A stretch of DNA of 64,000 nucleotides from Cyclobacteriaceae bacterium (GTDB lineage: Bacteria > Bacteroidota > Bacteroidia > Cytophagales > Cyclobacteriaceae), in NCBI GenBank assembly GCA_020436125.1, contig JAGQYK010000003.1, positions 21,991-85,990 on the forward strand. The letters are read 5' to 3'. Position 1 is the stretch's first letter. The number at the start of each line of letters is the position of its first letter. Positions 17,022-26,225 of the stretch are shown here, in pieces. The notes beneath the pieces were generated by a model. The model did no database searches. It was not told the DNA's origin and saw nothing but the letters and a program-made list of their open reading frames with translations. Position numbers and translations under genes: made by a program.

Positions 17022-17824
17022 TGCTACACCTCTTACAAATAGATCTCAAGAAATTGACCAGTTACCGCACCTTCTGGGTAGTCTGTGGTTTGTATTTCTT
17101 TACGTTAGGCACCACTACGGCCAGTGGTATGGAATTTTTAAAATGGCTTGTAAGCATGGGGGCCAGTTTTGGTGCTGAAATTAATATTACAAGAATTCCC
17201 TTTTACCATTTTCCCGATGTGTGGCAGAATATCACATTTGTTAGTGGATTCTTTAAAGCTATTTTATCTTTCATGGTGGTGATCAGCATCACCAATGAAT
17301 TTAGCTATCGTACTGTTCGTCAGAATGTAATTGATGGATTAAGTAGGTCGCAATTCTTAATTTCTAAAGTACTTACCAATGTGCTCTTGAGTGCCATGAG
17401 TACAATCATGGTTTTCGTTATTGCCCTTATTACTGGAATGATTTATAGTCCTTCGATTATAATGGGTGATGTGCTGACAGATCTGGAATTTTTCCTTGCT
17501 TATTTTCTTGAGGTCTTTGCTTTTTTATCGTTTGCCCTATTGTTAGGTATTCTTATACAGCGGTCGGGGTTAACAATTGTAATTCTTGTATTGTCTCGTC
17601 TGATTGAGGCAATCATTATGGCAAACATTGATGACTATGTACCCTGGATGATTCCGTATCTTCCTATGGAGTCGATAAGCAATTTGGTTCCAATGCCATT
17701 TCCTCGTTATGTATTTCAGGAAATTCAGGATTATGTCAGTATCTCTTCTGTTCTGATTGCAGGGGCCTGGACTTTTGTGTTCAACTATCTGGCTTACCTG
17801 AAACTTAAAAAATCGGATATATAG
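17021..17824 (+). CDS. ABC-2-type transporter permease
   Basis: Membrane partner of the preceding ATPase. The 267-residue protein has about six transmembrane helices, including FWVVCGLYFFTLGTTTASG, ILSFMVVISITNEF, LLSAMSTIMVFVIALITGMI, LEVFAFLSFALLLGILI and SSVLIAGAWTFVFNYLAYL; the SYRTVRQNVIDGLSRSQFLIS loop is the typical cytoplasmic coupling region. Substrate unknown. Last gene of the plus-strand block, converging on a serine hydrolase. Confidence 0.88.
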   Translation: MLHLLQIDLKKLTSYRTFWVVCGLYFFTLGTTTASGMEFLKWLVSMGASFGAEINITRIPFYHFPDVWQNITFVSGFFKAILSFMVVISITNEFSYRTVRQNVIDGLSRSQFLISKVLTNVLLSAMSTIMVFVIALITGMIYSPSIIMGDVLTDLEFFLAYFLEVFAFLSFALLLGILIQRSGLTIVILVLSRLIEAIIMANIDDYVPWMIPYLPMESISNLVPMPFPRYVFQEIQDYVSISSVLIAGAWTFVFNYLAYLKLKKSDI

Positions 17825-17837
17825 CTATCTGCTATTT

Positions 17838-19097
17838 TTAGTCAATCACTGCCTGATAGGTCAGGTTTTTAAAAAGATTTCCGATTTCCCTGTGTTGTGA
17901 ATTGTAAACCTGAGTGTATAACAGGGCGACTATGTTTTCTTTTGGGTCGGCCCAATAGGTAGTGTTGAAGGCACCACCCCAGGAGAATGTTCCAAGCGAA
18001 GCAGGTGTCTGATAATCGTTGGCTGATGTTATTAGCTGAAAGCCCAGACCAAATTGAGTTGGTAAAGTTCCAGTTTGATTAGTGAGCATTAGTTCTACCG
18101 TTTTACGACTCAACAAACGAGTTCCATTGAATTCTCCTTTATTGAGAAACAGTTGAAGAAATTTTGCATAATCTTCTGCCGTTGAACTTAAGCCTGCGCC
18201 ACCACTGTAGTACTTCCCTTGCAAAGTAGGGTATACTGGATTTACATGGTCGTATATTTCGTGATCCACTTTTACAAGCTTATTTTCTTTTTCCTCATAC
18301 AGAGGCACAAGCCTGCTTATTTTATCCTTGGGTAAATAGAAATAGGTATCGTTCATTCCCAACGGATTAAAAATTCGTTTTTGAAAAAAATCAGTCAGTG
18401 TTTGTCCACTCCAAACCTCTATTAGATACCCCAAAACATCAAGGTTTAATCCGTAGGTAAAAGCCTCACCCGGCTGGTGAGCGATTGGTAAGCCGCCCAG
18501 TACTTTCATTTTGTCGGCTAATATCATTTTGTCGTTGCCGATACCGGATGGAACACCGGCTTTTGCATAGATAGCTTTAAAATACGCACTACCAATAGCG
18601 GCATAATCTATTCCGGAGGTGTGTGTCATGAGCTGACGGATGGTTACTTGCATTTTGGCAGGTTCTGTTGAATAACTTGAATCTTCCTTGTTAAAGTTTG
18701 AAAGTACTCTGGTGTTTTTAAATTCAGGTATATATTTTGATACAGGATCGTCCAGTTGAAACTTACCTTCTTCAAACAGCATCATGGCTGCAAGACTTGT
18801 TATTGCTTTAGACTGAGAAGCGATGCGAAAGATATTGTCTCTTTTCATTGTTACCTTATTTTCCAAATCACTGTAACCGTATGCTTTATAGTGCACCAGT
18901 TTGGAATTACGCATAATGAGTACGACAGCACCAGGAAACCAATTGTCATTTAAAGCCTGCTGAATTCTCTGATCAATTCTGTCTAATCTTTCTGGAGACA
19001 TTCCCTCACTTTCAGGATTGCCTGAGGTTAATGTTGCCTGTTGTGCCCAAACAATAATGGGAAGAGAGAGCAAAGCGAGAGCAATTAATCTTTTCAT
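17838..19097 (-). CDS. serine hydrolase of the beta-lactamase/class C fold (exported)
   Basis: Penicillin-binding-protein-like hydrolase with signal peptide (MKRLIALALLSLPIIVWAQ). The catalytic SxxK is in IASQSKAITS; the second motif is FTYGLNLDVLG, a YGL variant of YxN that I have seen in related esterase-like members; FSWGGAFNTTYWADP is the third (KTG-equivalent) region with a Gly-rich segment. Possible activities include D-amino-acid amidase, esterase or carboxypeptidase; the substrate cannot be read. It is the last of three minus-strand genes. Confidence 0.88.
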   Translation of the reverse strand: MKRLIALALLSLPIIVWAQQATLTSGNPESEGMSPERLDRIDQRIQQALNDNWFPGAVVLIMRNSKLVHYKAYGYSDLENKVTMKRDNIFRIASQSKAITSLAAMMLFEEGKFQLDDPVSKYIPEFKNTRVLSNFNKEDSSYSTEPAKMQVTIRQLMTHTSGIDYAAIGSAYFKAIYAKAGVPSGIGNDKMILADKMKVLGGLPIAHQPGEAFTYGLNLDVLGYLIEVWSGQTLTDFFQKRIFNPLGMNDTYFYLPKDKISRLVPLYEEKENKLVKVDHEIYDHVNPVYPTLQGKYYSGGAGLSSTAEDYAKFLQLFLNKGEFNGTRLLSRKTVELMLTNQTGTLPTQFGLGFQLITSANDYQTPASLGTFSWGGAFNTTYWADPKENIVALLYTQVYNSQHREIGNLFKNLTYQAVID

Positions 19098-19123
19098 TTG
19101 CTAAAATTTTGGTTGATAGAAAA

Positions 19124-19888
19124 TTATAACCCTTTAGACATCATACCACCATCTACGTTGATATTTTGACCTGTGATGTAACTGGACTTGTCCATGGCGA
19201 GGAAGGCTACAAGGCTTGCAATTTCTTCAGGTTGGCCAACCCGCTTCATGGGAGTTCTTTCAATAATTTTCTTTAGTCTTTCCGGATCCGTTAGAACAGG
19301 TTGCGCAAGTGGCGTATCGATGTACCATGGAGAAACGGTATTCACTCTTATATTATCCTGTGCCCATTCTACAGCAAGGTGTTTTGCCAGCTGAATGATA
19401 GCCGCTTTTGTCATTCCGTATGGAGGCCCACTTTGTATATCAATGGATCCCGCCACAGATGCGATGTTAATCATGCTGGCCTTACCTGATTCTTTAAGAA
19501 GAGGGTAACACAGTCTCGCCATTTCAGTCAAGCTGAATAAATTGGTTTCGAATAGTTTGCGATATTCATCTTCTGAGTACGCTACGAATTGCTTTCGCAC
19601 ATTGGTACCTACATTGTTTACTAAAATATCCAGCTTACCGAAACGTTTATTAACTTCAGCAATCAACGTAGAGCGAAAAGCTCGGTCGGAAATGTCGCCT
19701 GCAATTCCTGTGGCTTTAAAACCTCTTTGTTGCAGCATTTGGACACAACTGTTAAGTTCTTTTTCATTGCGTGCGACCATGACTACCTCGGCACCGAGGT
19801 GCACAATCGATTCTACAATGGCCAGGCCAATTCCCTTTGATCCACCAGTTATTAAGGCCTTCTTACCTGCAAGTGTCCATGCGCTCAT
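19124..19888 (-). CDS. SDR family NAD(P)-dependent oxidoreductase
   Basis: Classical short-chain dehydrogenase/reductase of 254 residues. The cofactor loop is [15 protein letters not shown], followed by NNVGTN, the catalytic Ser in [10 protein letters not shown], Tyr-x-x-x-Lys in [11 protein letters not shown], and the C-terminal [13 protein letters not shown]. The Arg in MVARNEK after the second strand suggests NADP preference. The [13 protein letters not shown] segment resembles tropinone-reductase-like members. Substrate unknown. Spaced 26 bp from the downstream hydrolase gene. Confidence 0.92.
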   Translation of the reverse strand: MSAWTLAGKKALITGGSKGIGLAIVESIVHLGAEVVMVARNEKELNSCVQMLQQRGFKATGIAGDISDRAFRSTLIAEVNKRFGKLDILVNNVGTNVRKQFVAYSEDEYRKLFETNLFSLTEMARLCYPLLKESGKASMINIASVAGSIDIQSGPPYGMTKAAIIQLAKHLAVEWAQDNIRVNTVSPWYIDTPLAQPVLTDPERLKKIIERTPMKRVGQPEEIASLVAFLAMDKSSYITGQNINVDGGMMSKGL

Positions 19889-19894
19889 ATACTA

Positions 19895-20260
19895 TTATTT
19901 AATTTCCTTTTTTACAATAAGTACAGTTTTGGAGTCAATTTCTAAATAACCTTGCTCATAGCAGTACCGATAGTAGGCTCCTTCTTTGGTGCGGTACGTA
20001 TCCGTATGATAGGTGAAATCAAAGCCTTTTACGCTTAGTTTGTTACGGTTTACTTTGGTCTTTCCGGTAGGGTTGAGGTCTTCCAGAATTCTCCTATTTT
20101 TTCCAAGAATATTATTGACGTTGCGGACGTAATTGGTTCTTTCACTATTGATGCGGTTGTTGTATGACACCCTACATTGGTCTGAGCAAAACTTTTTGTC
20201 GGCTCTGCCCACAATTTTTTCACCGCATTCTAAACAAGCTTTTTCCTCTTTTGCAGCCAT
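19895..20260 (-). CDS. small zinc-ribbon protein (DUF2116-like)
   Basis: A 121-residue basic protein starting with a four-cysteine zinc ribbon: CLECGEKIVGRADKKFCSDQC (Cys-x2-Cys ... Cys-x3-Cys). The rest contains NNILGKNRRILEDLNPTGKT and an aromatic segment ending in a short basic tail. The zinc ribbon and charge suggest nucleic-acid or ribosome association, but no function is known. It is separated from the SDR gene by 6 bp, so the two are probably co-transcribed. Confidence 0.75.
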   Translation of the reverse strand: MAAKEEKACLECGEKIVGRADKKFCSDQCRVSYNNRINSERTNYVRNVNNILGKNRRILEDLNPTGKTKVNRNKLSVKGFDFTYHTDTYRTKEGAYYRYCYEQGYLEIDSKTVLIVKKEIK

Positions 20261-20426
20261 ATTTTAAGGATTATTCCCGATTACAAACGTTTACTAACGA
20301 ATATAACCGAAAGTAAGCATTTAACATACGATTCGGGTTTCTTTCTCCCTACACCTTTGCATCATCAGTCGTCAATAAAGTCACTGGTATCAAATTCAAA
20401 ATGTTAAACAATTAAATTCTACAATC

Positions 20427-20768
20427 ATGAAAAGTTTAAGAAACAGTGTGCAGTTAATCGGTCGTTTGGGAAAAGATCCTGAAGTAAAGGAGTTTGGTGA
20501 TAAGAAGAAAGCTACTTTTTCTATTGCTACTTCAGATTCTTACAAAAATAACAAAGGAGAAAAAATAGAAGATACGCAATGGCACAACCTTGTGATCTGG
20601 GGCAAGCTTGCTGGTGTTGCTGAGAAGTACCTAAAAAAAGGTGCTGAAGTAGCTGTAGAAGGCAAGCTGGTGCATCGTGCTTATGAAACGGAAAAGGGTG
20701 AAAAGAAATTCTTTACCGAGATCAATGTGAATGATTTGGTAATGCTTGGAAAAAAGCAAGCTGAATAA
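20427..20768 (+). CDS. ssb: single-stranded DNA-binding protein, short form
   Basis: OB-fold SSB. The N-terminal MKSLRNSVQLIGRLGKDPEV, the central WHNLVIWGKLAGVAEKYLKKG and AVEGKLVHRAYE are all conserved. The chain ends right after the OB fold (MLGKKQAE, 113 residues), so the Gly/Pro-rich linker and the acidic C-terminal tip that recruits replication and repair proteins are missing. It may be a secondary SSB, with a full-length one elsewhere. Monocistronic, with its own terminator. Confidence 0.92.
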   Translation: MKSLRNSVQLIGRLGKDPEVKEFGDKKKATFSIATSDSYKNNKGEKIEDTQWHNLVIWGKLAGVAEKYLKKGAEVAVEGKLVHRAYETEKGEKKFFTEINVNDLVMLGKKQAE

Positions 20769-20790
20769 AAATTCACCGCAACAAAATTAA

Positions 20791-20819
20791 AGCCTGGTTC
20801 AATTGAGCCGGGCTTTTTT
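20791..20819 (+). terminator. intrinsic terminator after ssb
   Basis: AGCCTGGTTC, a 4-nt loop and GAGCCGGGCT form a 10-bp stem with two G-U pairs, followed by TTTTTT. It lies 23 bp after the ssb stop codon and just before the 3' end of the convergent histidine kinase gene. Confidence 0.85.
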
Positions 20820-20826
20820 GTTTTAT

Positions 20827-22164
20827 TTAAAGCTTAATCTCTACGATAGTGCCTATCCCAACTTGAGAGGTAATGGATATCTGACCACTATGCATTTGAA
20901 TGATTTGCTTTGATAACGCAAGTCCAATTCCCGAACCTGTGTTTTTAGTGGTGAAAAATGGAATGAATACTTTATCAAGCTGGCTGGGCTCAATACCAAT
21001 TCCATTGTCTTCAATCTGTATGATACTTGTATTGGGTTGACGAGTTTCAGTCTTTATAATAATCCATGGGTTTGCTTGGCCTGTTACCGCATCTATAGCG
21101 TTTCGAATTAGGTTAATTAAAACTTGTTCTAGTAATTCCGGATCAGCAAGCAATTCATTGTTATCAGCAACATCTATCTTTAACTCAATTCCTTTTGAGT
21201 TGAGTTCTTCCTGAAAAAGAGTGGTTAACCTTTCGATGATATTGATTATCTGCACCTTTCGAAATTGAGGCTGTGGTATTTTGGTAAGACTGCGGTAGGC
21301 ACTGGCAAAATGATGAAGTCCTTGACTTCTTACCAGGATGGCCTCGAGCCCTTTTTGTAAAGTGGCCTTTTCATTGTCATTTAGTTCTTGGTTGCTTTTA
21401 TTATCGTTGACTAGATGATGCAAAGTGGAACTCAATGAAATAATTGGCGAGACGGAATTCATGATTTCGTGTGTTAGCACTCTGATTAGTTTTTGCCAAG
21501 CTTCCAGTTCATTAGCCTCCAATTCATTGTGAATATCCTGAGCAGAAATCAGTTTGAAGTATTGACCTTGCAGCCAGATTTCAGAGGCATGTATCGTCAG
21601 GGGAATAACTTTTCCATTTACTGTTTTTTTAACTAATTGATTTTCCCCCACTTTAATGGATTGAAAGACTTTAGCGATTTCGTGCTCAGGATGAGGCAGG
21701 TCAGTGAGGTTTCTCGCAGTAGTGTTAGCCAGGTAGCTTCTCATTGATTGATTGATAAGGTGAATCTGATTACTATCATCAATACTGAGAATACCTACCC
21801 GAACATGTTCTACCAGAAGTGAAAGAAAGATGAATTGCGCTTCCTTATCTTCACTGATGGATCTGAACTTGTTGGTGATTTGATTAAAGACGATATATAG
21901 CTCATTAAATGTTTTGCCCTTTCCTTTTTCTGCGTAGGTAGTGGTGAAATCATTTTGTAAAAGTGCTGATAAAAAGGAGGTAAAGTCTCGGTTTGTCTTC
22001 TCCACATACCTTATCAATTCAGTGATTATTATTATCAGTGTGATCGCCACATAGATGCTTCGAAGAAATAATTCATTATAAAGACAATAGGTTAATACCC
22101 CTATTATCAAGGTTAAAATCAATACTCTTAGAATGATGTTGATTCTGAAATTTTTAAATGCCAT
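20827..22164 (-). CDS. sensor histidine kinase (NtrB-like, membrane bound)
   Basis: A 445-residue kinase. Two N-terminal transmembrane helices (INIILRVLILTLIIGVLTY and LRSIYVAITLIIIITELI) leave almost no periplasmic loop, so sensing is probably intramembrane or cytoplasmic. A PAS-like segment (GILSIDDSNQIHLINQSM) follows. The H box is LTHEIMNSVSPI, the N box EQVLINLIRNAIDAV, and G boxes are IEDNGIGI and GSGIGLALSKQI. It overlaps the regulator gene upstream by 11 bp, so kinase and regulator are made in coupled fashion. The start at 22164 is chosen because the longer reading lies inside the regulator gene. Confidence 0.92.
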   Translation of the reverse strand: MAFKNFRINIILRVLILTLIIGVLTYCLYNELFLRSIYVAITLIIIITELIRYVEKTNRDFTSFLSALLQNDFTTTYAEKGKGKTFNELYIVFNQITNKFRSISEDKEAQFIFLSLLVEHVRVGILSIDDSNQIHLINQSMRSYLANTTARNLTDLPHPEHEIAKVFQSIKVGENQLVKKTVNGKVIPLTIHASEIWLQGQYFKLISAQDIHNELEANELEAWQKLIRVLTHEIMNSVSPIISLSSTLHHLVNDNKSNQELNDNEKATLQKGLEAILVRSQGLHHFASAYRSLTKIPQPQFRKVQIINIIERLTTLFQEELNSKGIELKIDVADNNELLADPELLEQVLINLIRNAIDAVTGQANPWIIIKTETRQPNTSIIQIEDNGIGIEPSQLDKVFIPFFTTKNTGSGIGLALSKQIIQMHSGQISITSQVGIGTIVEIKL

Positions 22165-23527
22165 ATCGCTGCATTCTACGGTACAGTGATCCTCTGGAAA
22201 GGCCAAGTTCTTTGGCAGCATGGCTAATATTGCCATGGTGTTTCTTTATGGCATTTTTAATGGCCCAAGCCTCTACGGCTTCTAAATTATAATTATCGAA
22301 GGAGGGATTTTTATTATTATCAGACGAAAGAAATTGGAAATCATTTATTGTTAGGACTCCACTTTCATTCATAATCACTGCTCGTTCAATGGCGTGCTGT
22401 AACTCTCGAACATTCCCCGGCCAATCGTGTTTCTGAAGATGACTTTCTAAAGTGTTATCAATGGGTGATATATTCTTCTGATACTTCTTGCTATAGGACT
22501 TTAAATAGTGATTACTTAAAAGTAGAATGTCATCTGATCTTTCTCTCAAAGGAGGGATCGTTATCTCTACTGTGTTTATTCTGTAGAGTAAATCTTCCCT
22601 GAATTGATTTTGCTTTACCAGTTTTTGGAGGTTGCAATTGGTGGCGCAAATAATTCTTACATCCACATCGATGGGATTATTGGTTCCCACTCTCGTTACT
22701 TGTCTGCTTTGCAAAAAAGTCAACAACTTAGATTGCAGAGGCAAGGAAAGGTTTCCTATTTCATCCAAAAAAAGAGTGCCCCCGTTTGCTGCTTCAATTC
22801 TGCCAACGCGATCTTCCTTTGCATCGGTGAAGGCACCTTTTTTATGACCGAATAATTCACTTTCAAAAAGAAGCTCACTCAAGGCGCCAAGATCTACACT
22901 TATAAATACTTCATCCGCTCGATTTGATTTCCTGTGGATATTTCTTGCGATGACCTCTTTGCCGGTACCATTTTCGCCTAGTATTAGAATATCTGCATCT
23001 GTCCCACTTATTTTATCGACCATTTGCAATATCTCTCTCATGGGTGTAGCGTTTCCAATGATGGCAGGGTATTGACTATCCACCGCGGCTGTTATGGTTC
23101 TTTGTTTGGATTGGAGCTGACGTACTTTTCTTTTTTCAGTGCTTAGTGATACCGCATTGGCAATAGTGGTTTGAAGTTTTTCATTTTCCCATGGCTTTAC
23201 AATAAAGTCCATTGCCCCTTCTTTGATGGCTTCTACTGCCAATTGGATTTCGCCAAAGGCAGTCATCAGGATTACCTGTGTTTCGGGATGGTTTTCTACC
23301 AGATGTCTCAGCAAAAAAAGGCCTTCGGTACTGCTGGTATCTCCTTGTCTAAAATTCATATCCAACAGCGCTACATCGAAATTGATTTGACGAGCTAAAG
23401 AAGGGATTCGTTTTGGATCATTGGTGGTGTGTATTTCAGTGTATTTCTGTTCCAAAAGGAGTTTTATGGATAGCAATACCATATCATCATCATCAGCAAT
23501 TAATATTTTAGCATTTGATTTAGCCAT
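22154..23527 (-). CDS. NtrC-family sigma-54-dependent response regulator
   Basis: A 457-residue bacterial enhancer-binding protein. The receiver domain (about 1-125) has the acidic triplet ADDDDM, the phospho-acceptor Asp in DVALLDMNF and the conserved Lys in FIVKPW. The AAA+ domain has Walker A GENGTGKEVI, the sigma-54 contact loop as GAFTDA (a known variant of GAFTGA), and Walker B GGTLFLDEIGN. The C terminus is a Fis-type helix-turn-helix (GNISHAAKELGLSRGSLYRR). It activates sigma-54 promoters; a matching promoter and a palindrome lie in the divergent gap upstream. Confidence 0.95.
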   Translation of the reverse strand: MAKSNAKILIADDDDMVLLSIKLLLEQKYTEIHTTNDPKRIPSLARQINFDVALLDMNFRQGDTSSTEGLFLLRHLVENHPETQVILMTAFGEIQLAVEAIKEGAMDFIVKPWENEKLQTTIANAVSLSTEKRKVRQLQSKQRTITAAVDSQYPAIIGNATPMREILQMVDKISGTDADILILGENGTGKEVIARNIHRKSNRADEVFISVDLGALSELLFESELFGHKKGAFTDAKEDRVGRIEAANGGTLFLDEIGNLSLPLQSKLLTFLQSRQVTRVGTNNPIDVDVRIICATNCNLQKLVKQNQFREDLLYRINTVEITIPPLRERSDDILLLSNHYLKSYSKKYQKNISPIDNTLESHLQKHDWPGNVRELQHAIERAVIMNESGVLTINDFQFLSSDNNKNPSFDNYNLEAVEAWAIKNAIKKHHGNISHAAKELGLSRGSLYRRMQRYGI

Positions 23528-23567
23528 GGTTCAAAAGTAGGAACTGTACTTATGAATTCAATAACTA

Positions 23568-23585
23568 CTGTCCATTCATGGACAG
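23568..23585. promoter_or_regulatory. perfect palindrome, candidate enhancer site for the NtrC-type regulator
   Basis: CTGTCCAT, two bases, ATGGACAG: an 8-bp perfect inverted repeat whose centre lies about 94 bp upstream of the -24 element of the permease promoter and about 50 bp upstream of the regulator start codon. Spacing and dyad symmetry are what is expected of an enhancer-binding protein site; assignment to the adjacent regulator is inference. Confidence 0.6.
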
Positions 23586-23668
23586 GTGGGCGACACCCTT
23601 GGGCACTTGATGGCTATTGTTGAGTCAATATAATGCTTTCTACGGCTATGAGGATGCATTTTGCTATT

Positions 23669-23684
23669 TGGCATTGGCATTGCC
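23669..23684 (+). promoter_or_regulatory. sigma-54 (-24/-12) promoter of the permease gene
   Basis: TGGCATTGGCATTGCC has GG at 23670-23671 and GC at 23682-23683, exactly ten bases apart, and matches the consensus TGGCAC-N5-TTGC at most positions. Transcription would start near 23695, leaving a leader of about 24 nt before the ATG at 23719. Confidence 0.7.
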
Positions 23685-23718
23685 AGTCTAGGGAACTGAC
23701 GCTCAAAATTTTCAGATT

Positions 23719-26076
23719 ATGATAAGGAACTACATCACGGTTGCACTTCGAAAATTTAAAAGACAAAAGTTTTATTCATTAGTCAATCTTTTCGGTCTTA
23801 CGATAGGGTTGACAAGTGTAATTCTCATTATGCTATACGTGGTGGACGAATTGAGCTACGATAGATTTCATGAAAAATCGCATAGGATTTACCGCGTGGT
23901 TGAAAATCAGTTCTATGCTGGTCAACCAGTATTTCCTGTGGCAGTAACACCAGCCCCATTGGGTCCCGCGCTGGAAAAGGAATACGCTAACATTGAAAAA
24001 GGTACCAGGGTATGGAGTGCAGATCTCTCCTTTAAGGTTAATGATGAACTATTATACGAAGCGGGAATCTATGTAGATGAGTCATTTTTTGAAATCTTTT
24101 CTTTCGAAATAGTTGATGGTAATACCGCTTCCATGTTAAGTGAAGCAAATAGCATAGTGCTTACTGAAAAATTGGTAAAGAAGTACTTTTCTAGTGAAAA
24201 CCCCATTGGTAAATTGTTAAGGGTGGGAGATAGGGAGTTGCAGGTGAGTGGTGTAATTAAAGATGTCCCCGATAACTCCCATATTCATTTTGATTTTTTG
24301 ATTCCAATTGAAAATGCGTTGTTAAGAAATGAGAGGTTAAGGGACAACTGGGGTAACAATACAATGTATACGTATGTATTGGTTCAAGATGGAGCTGATA
24401 TTACTGAACTTAATACACAGATAGTTGATAGAATAAAAAAGAACAATGAGCGTTCTACAACGGATATTTATCTTCAGCCATTAACGGATATCCATCTTGG
24501 AGCGGTTCATTTTACTGCAGATGCAAGGGGTAAAGGCAATATGCAGTATGTAGCCATTTTTCTAGTGGTTGCTATTTTCATTTTGGTCATAGCATGTATC
24601 AACTTTATGAATCTTGCCACAGCTCGGTCAATAAGCCGATCAAAGGAAGTTGGACTTCGGAAGTCAATTGGAGCGAATCGCCATCAGCTTGTTTTACAAT
24701 TCCTGAGTGAATCAGTTTTTACTGCATTGATTGCTATGGCTTTGGCTATTCTATTGGTTGATCTTCTATTACCACAATTTAATTTATTAGCAGGCAAAAC
24801 GCTTTCGCTTAATTTTTCTTCCAATTACCTATTGCTGTTTTACTTGTTGGGATTCTCTGTACTTACCGGGTTGGTGGCGGGAAGCTATCCGGCATTTTTC
24901 TTATCCTCATTTGAGCCAGCCAGTGTTCTGAAATCGAATGTGATGAGGAAATCGGGTGGGTCTTGGTTTAGAAAAGTACTTGTGGTGACTCAGTTTTGCA
25001 TTTCAATGGTGATGATTGTGGGCACCATAGTAGTTTATGCGCAATTGGAATACATCCGTTCTAAAAATTTGGGCTACACCAAGGAGAATGTGGTAAAAAT
25101 TCCTCGAATAAGTGATGACTATGTTTCTTTCAAAAATGAATTAATGTCCCAATCGGGGATCGTTGACGTAACTGCTGCCGACCAACATCCCGCCTATGTT
25201 GGTAACTCAACATCAGGTATAGAATGGGAAGGTAAAGGAGAAGACGAAAATATTTTAATTCATACGCTTATTGCCGATTTTGATTTTCTTGAAACGATGG
25301 GTATGAAATTGGAGAAAGGTAGAAGCTTATCCAAAGAGTATGGAACTGACTCTTCTTCGGTTATTCTCAATGAGGCTGCTGTGGAGATGATGGGTTTCAG
25401 TAACCCAATCGGGCAAAAATTAGAAGTAGGAATGCCTCAGCCTTATACGGTTGTGGGGGTTGTGAATGATTTTCACTTTAAATCGATTCACCAAAAGATT
25501 GAACCACTAGCCATATTTATTGGATTCAATATGAGATCGTATAATTACACTTTGATTCGGATGGAGGCGGGAGATCCAAAGGGAATTCTCGCTTCTATTG
25601 AGAATACATGGATGAAGTTCAATGCTGATAATGAATTCGCTTATACTTTTCTTGATGATGACTTTAATGCTGTATATAAGGCAGAGGAGCAGACTGGAAC
25701 AATTTTTAAATATTTCTCTGCATTGGCGATAATAATTTCTTGCCTTGGGTTATTCGGGCTGGCTTCGTTTACGTTGGAGCAGCGAACCAAAGAATTCGGT
25801 GTCCGTAAAATTTTTGGAGCATCCATGATTCAGTTATTTTCTACGGCTTCAATTGGCTTCTTGTCGCTTGTATTAATAGCATTTGTCATATCTATACCCA
25901 TATCCTGGTATTTTATCAACCAATGGCTTAATGGGTTTGCTTACCATGCTACGTTGGGTTATCAGTATTTTTTGTGGTCTGGATTGATTGCTATGGTGAT
26001 AGCTTTATTGACGGTAAGTTATCAGGCGATAAAGTCGGCTCTGCTGAATCCTGTTGACAGTTTGAGACACGAATAG
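23719..26076 (+). CDS. MacB/FtsX-family ABC transporter permease
   Basis: A 785-residue permease with two MacB-periplasmic-core/FtsX modules. The N terminus has VNLFGLTIGLTSVILIMLYV, then a periplasmic domain, then three helices beginning YVAIFLVVAIFILVIACINF with the FtsX-type loop RSKEVGLRKSIGANRHQLV. The second half repeats the plan with FRKVLVVTQFCISMVMIVG and a C-terminal FtsX module (LGLFGLASFTLEQRTKEFG). Such permeases work by mechanotransmission with a MacB-type ATPase, which is not encoded nearby. Expression is probably driven from the sigma-54 promoter in front of it. Single-gene unit. Confidence 0.9.
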   Translation: MIRNYITVALRKFKRQKFYSLVNLFGLTIGLTSVILIMLYVVDELSYDRFHEKSHRIYRVVENQFYAGQPVFPVAVTPAPLGPALEKEYANIEKGTRVWSADLSFKVNDELLYEAGIYVDESFFEIFSFEIVDGNTASMLSEANSIVLTEKLVKKYFSSENPIGKLLRVGDRELQVSGVIKDVPDNSHIHFDFLIPIENALLRNERLRDNWGNNTMYTYVLVQDGADITELNTQIVDRIKKNNERSTTDIYLQPLTDIHLGAVHFTADARGKGNMQYVAIFLVVAIFILVIACINFMNLATARSISRSKEVGLRKSIGANRHQLVLQFLSESVFTALIAMALAILLVDLLLPQFNLLAGKTLSLNFSSNYLLLFYLLGFSVLTGLVAGSYPAFFLSSFEPASVLKSNVMRKSGGSWFRKVLVVTQFCISMVMIVGTIVVYAQLEYIRSKNLGYTKENVVKIPRISDDYVSFKNELMSQSGIVDVTAADQHPAYVGNSTSGIEWEGKGEDENILIHTLIADFDFLETMGMKLEKGRSLSKEYGTDSSSVILNEAAVEMMGFSNPIGQKLEVGMPQPYTVVGVVNDFHFKSIHQKIEPLAIFIGFNMRSYNYTLIRMEAGDPKGILASIENTWMKFNADNEFAYTFLDDDFNAVYKAEEQTGTIFKYFSALAIIISCLGLFGLASFTLEQRTKEFGVRKIFGASMIQLFSTASIGFLSLVLIAFVISIPISWYFINQWLNGFAYHATLGYQYFLWSGLIAMVIALLTVSYQAIKSALLNPVDSLRHE

Positions 26077-26225
26077 ACCATTTTGGGTGAATTGCTGATC
26101 TCATTTTTACCGGGTACTTATAAGGAATAAACCCTTTTTTGGGGTACTTCTCCATTCATCTGTTATTTCGAACTCATTTATAAAATCCCCGTTATTCCTG
26201 AGTAATTTATCTATTTTTGGCGTTA

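Noticed and set aside
23586-23640. A second sigma-54-like element (GG-N10-GC) in the gap upstream of the permease.
   Set aside because: Spacing fits but the flanking bases (GGGCAC, GATGGC) match the consensus poorly; the element at 23669-23684 is clearly better.
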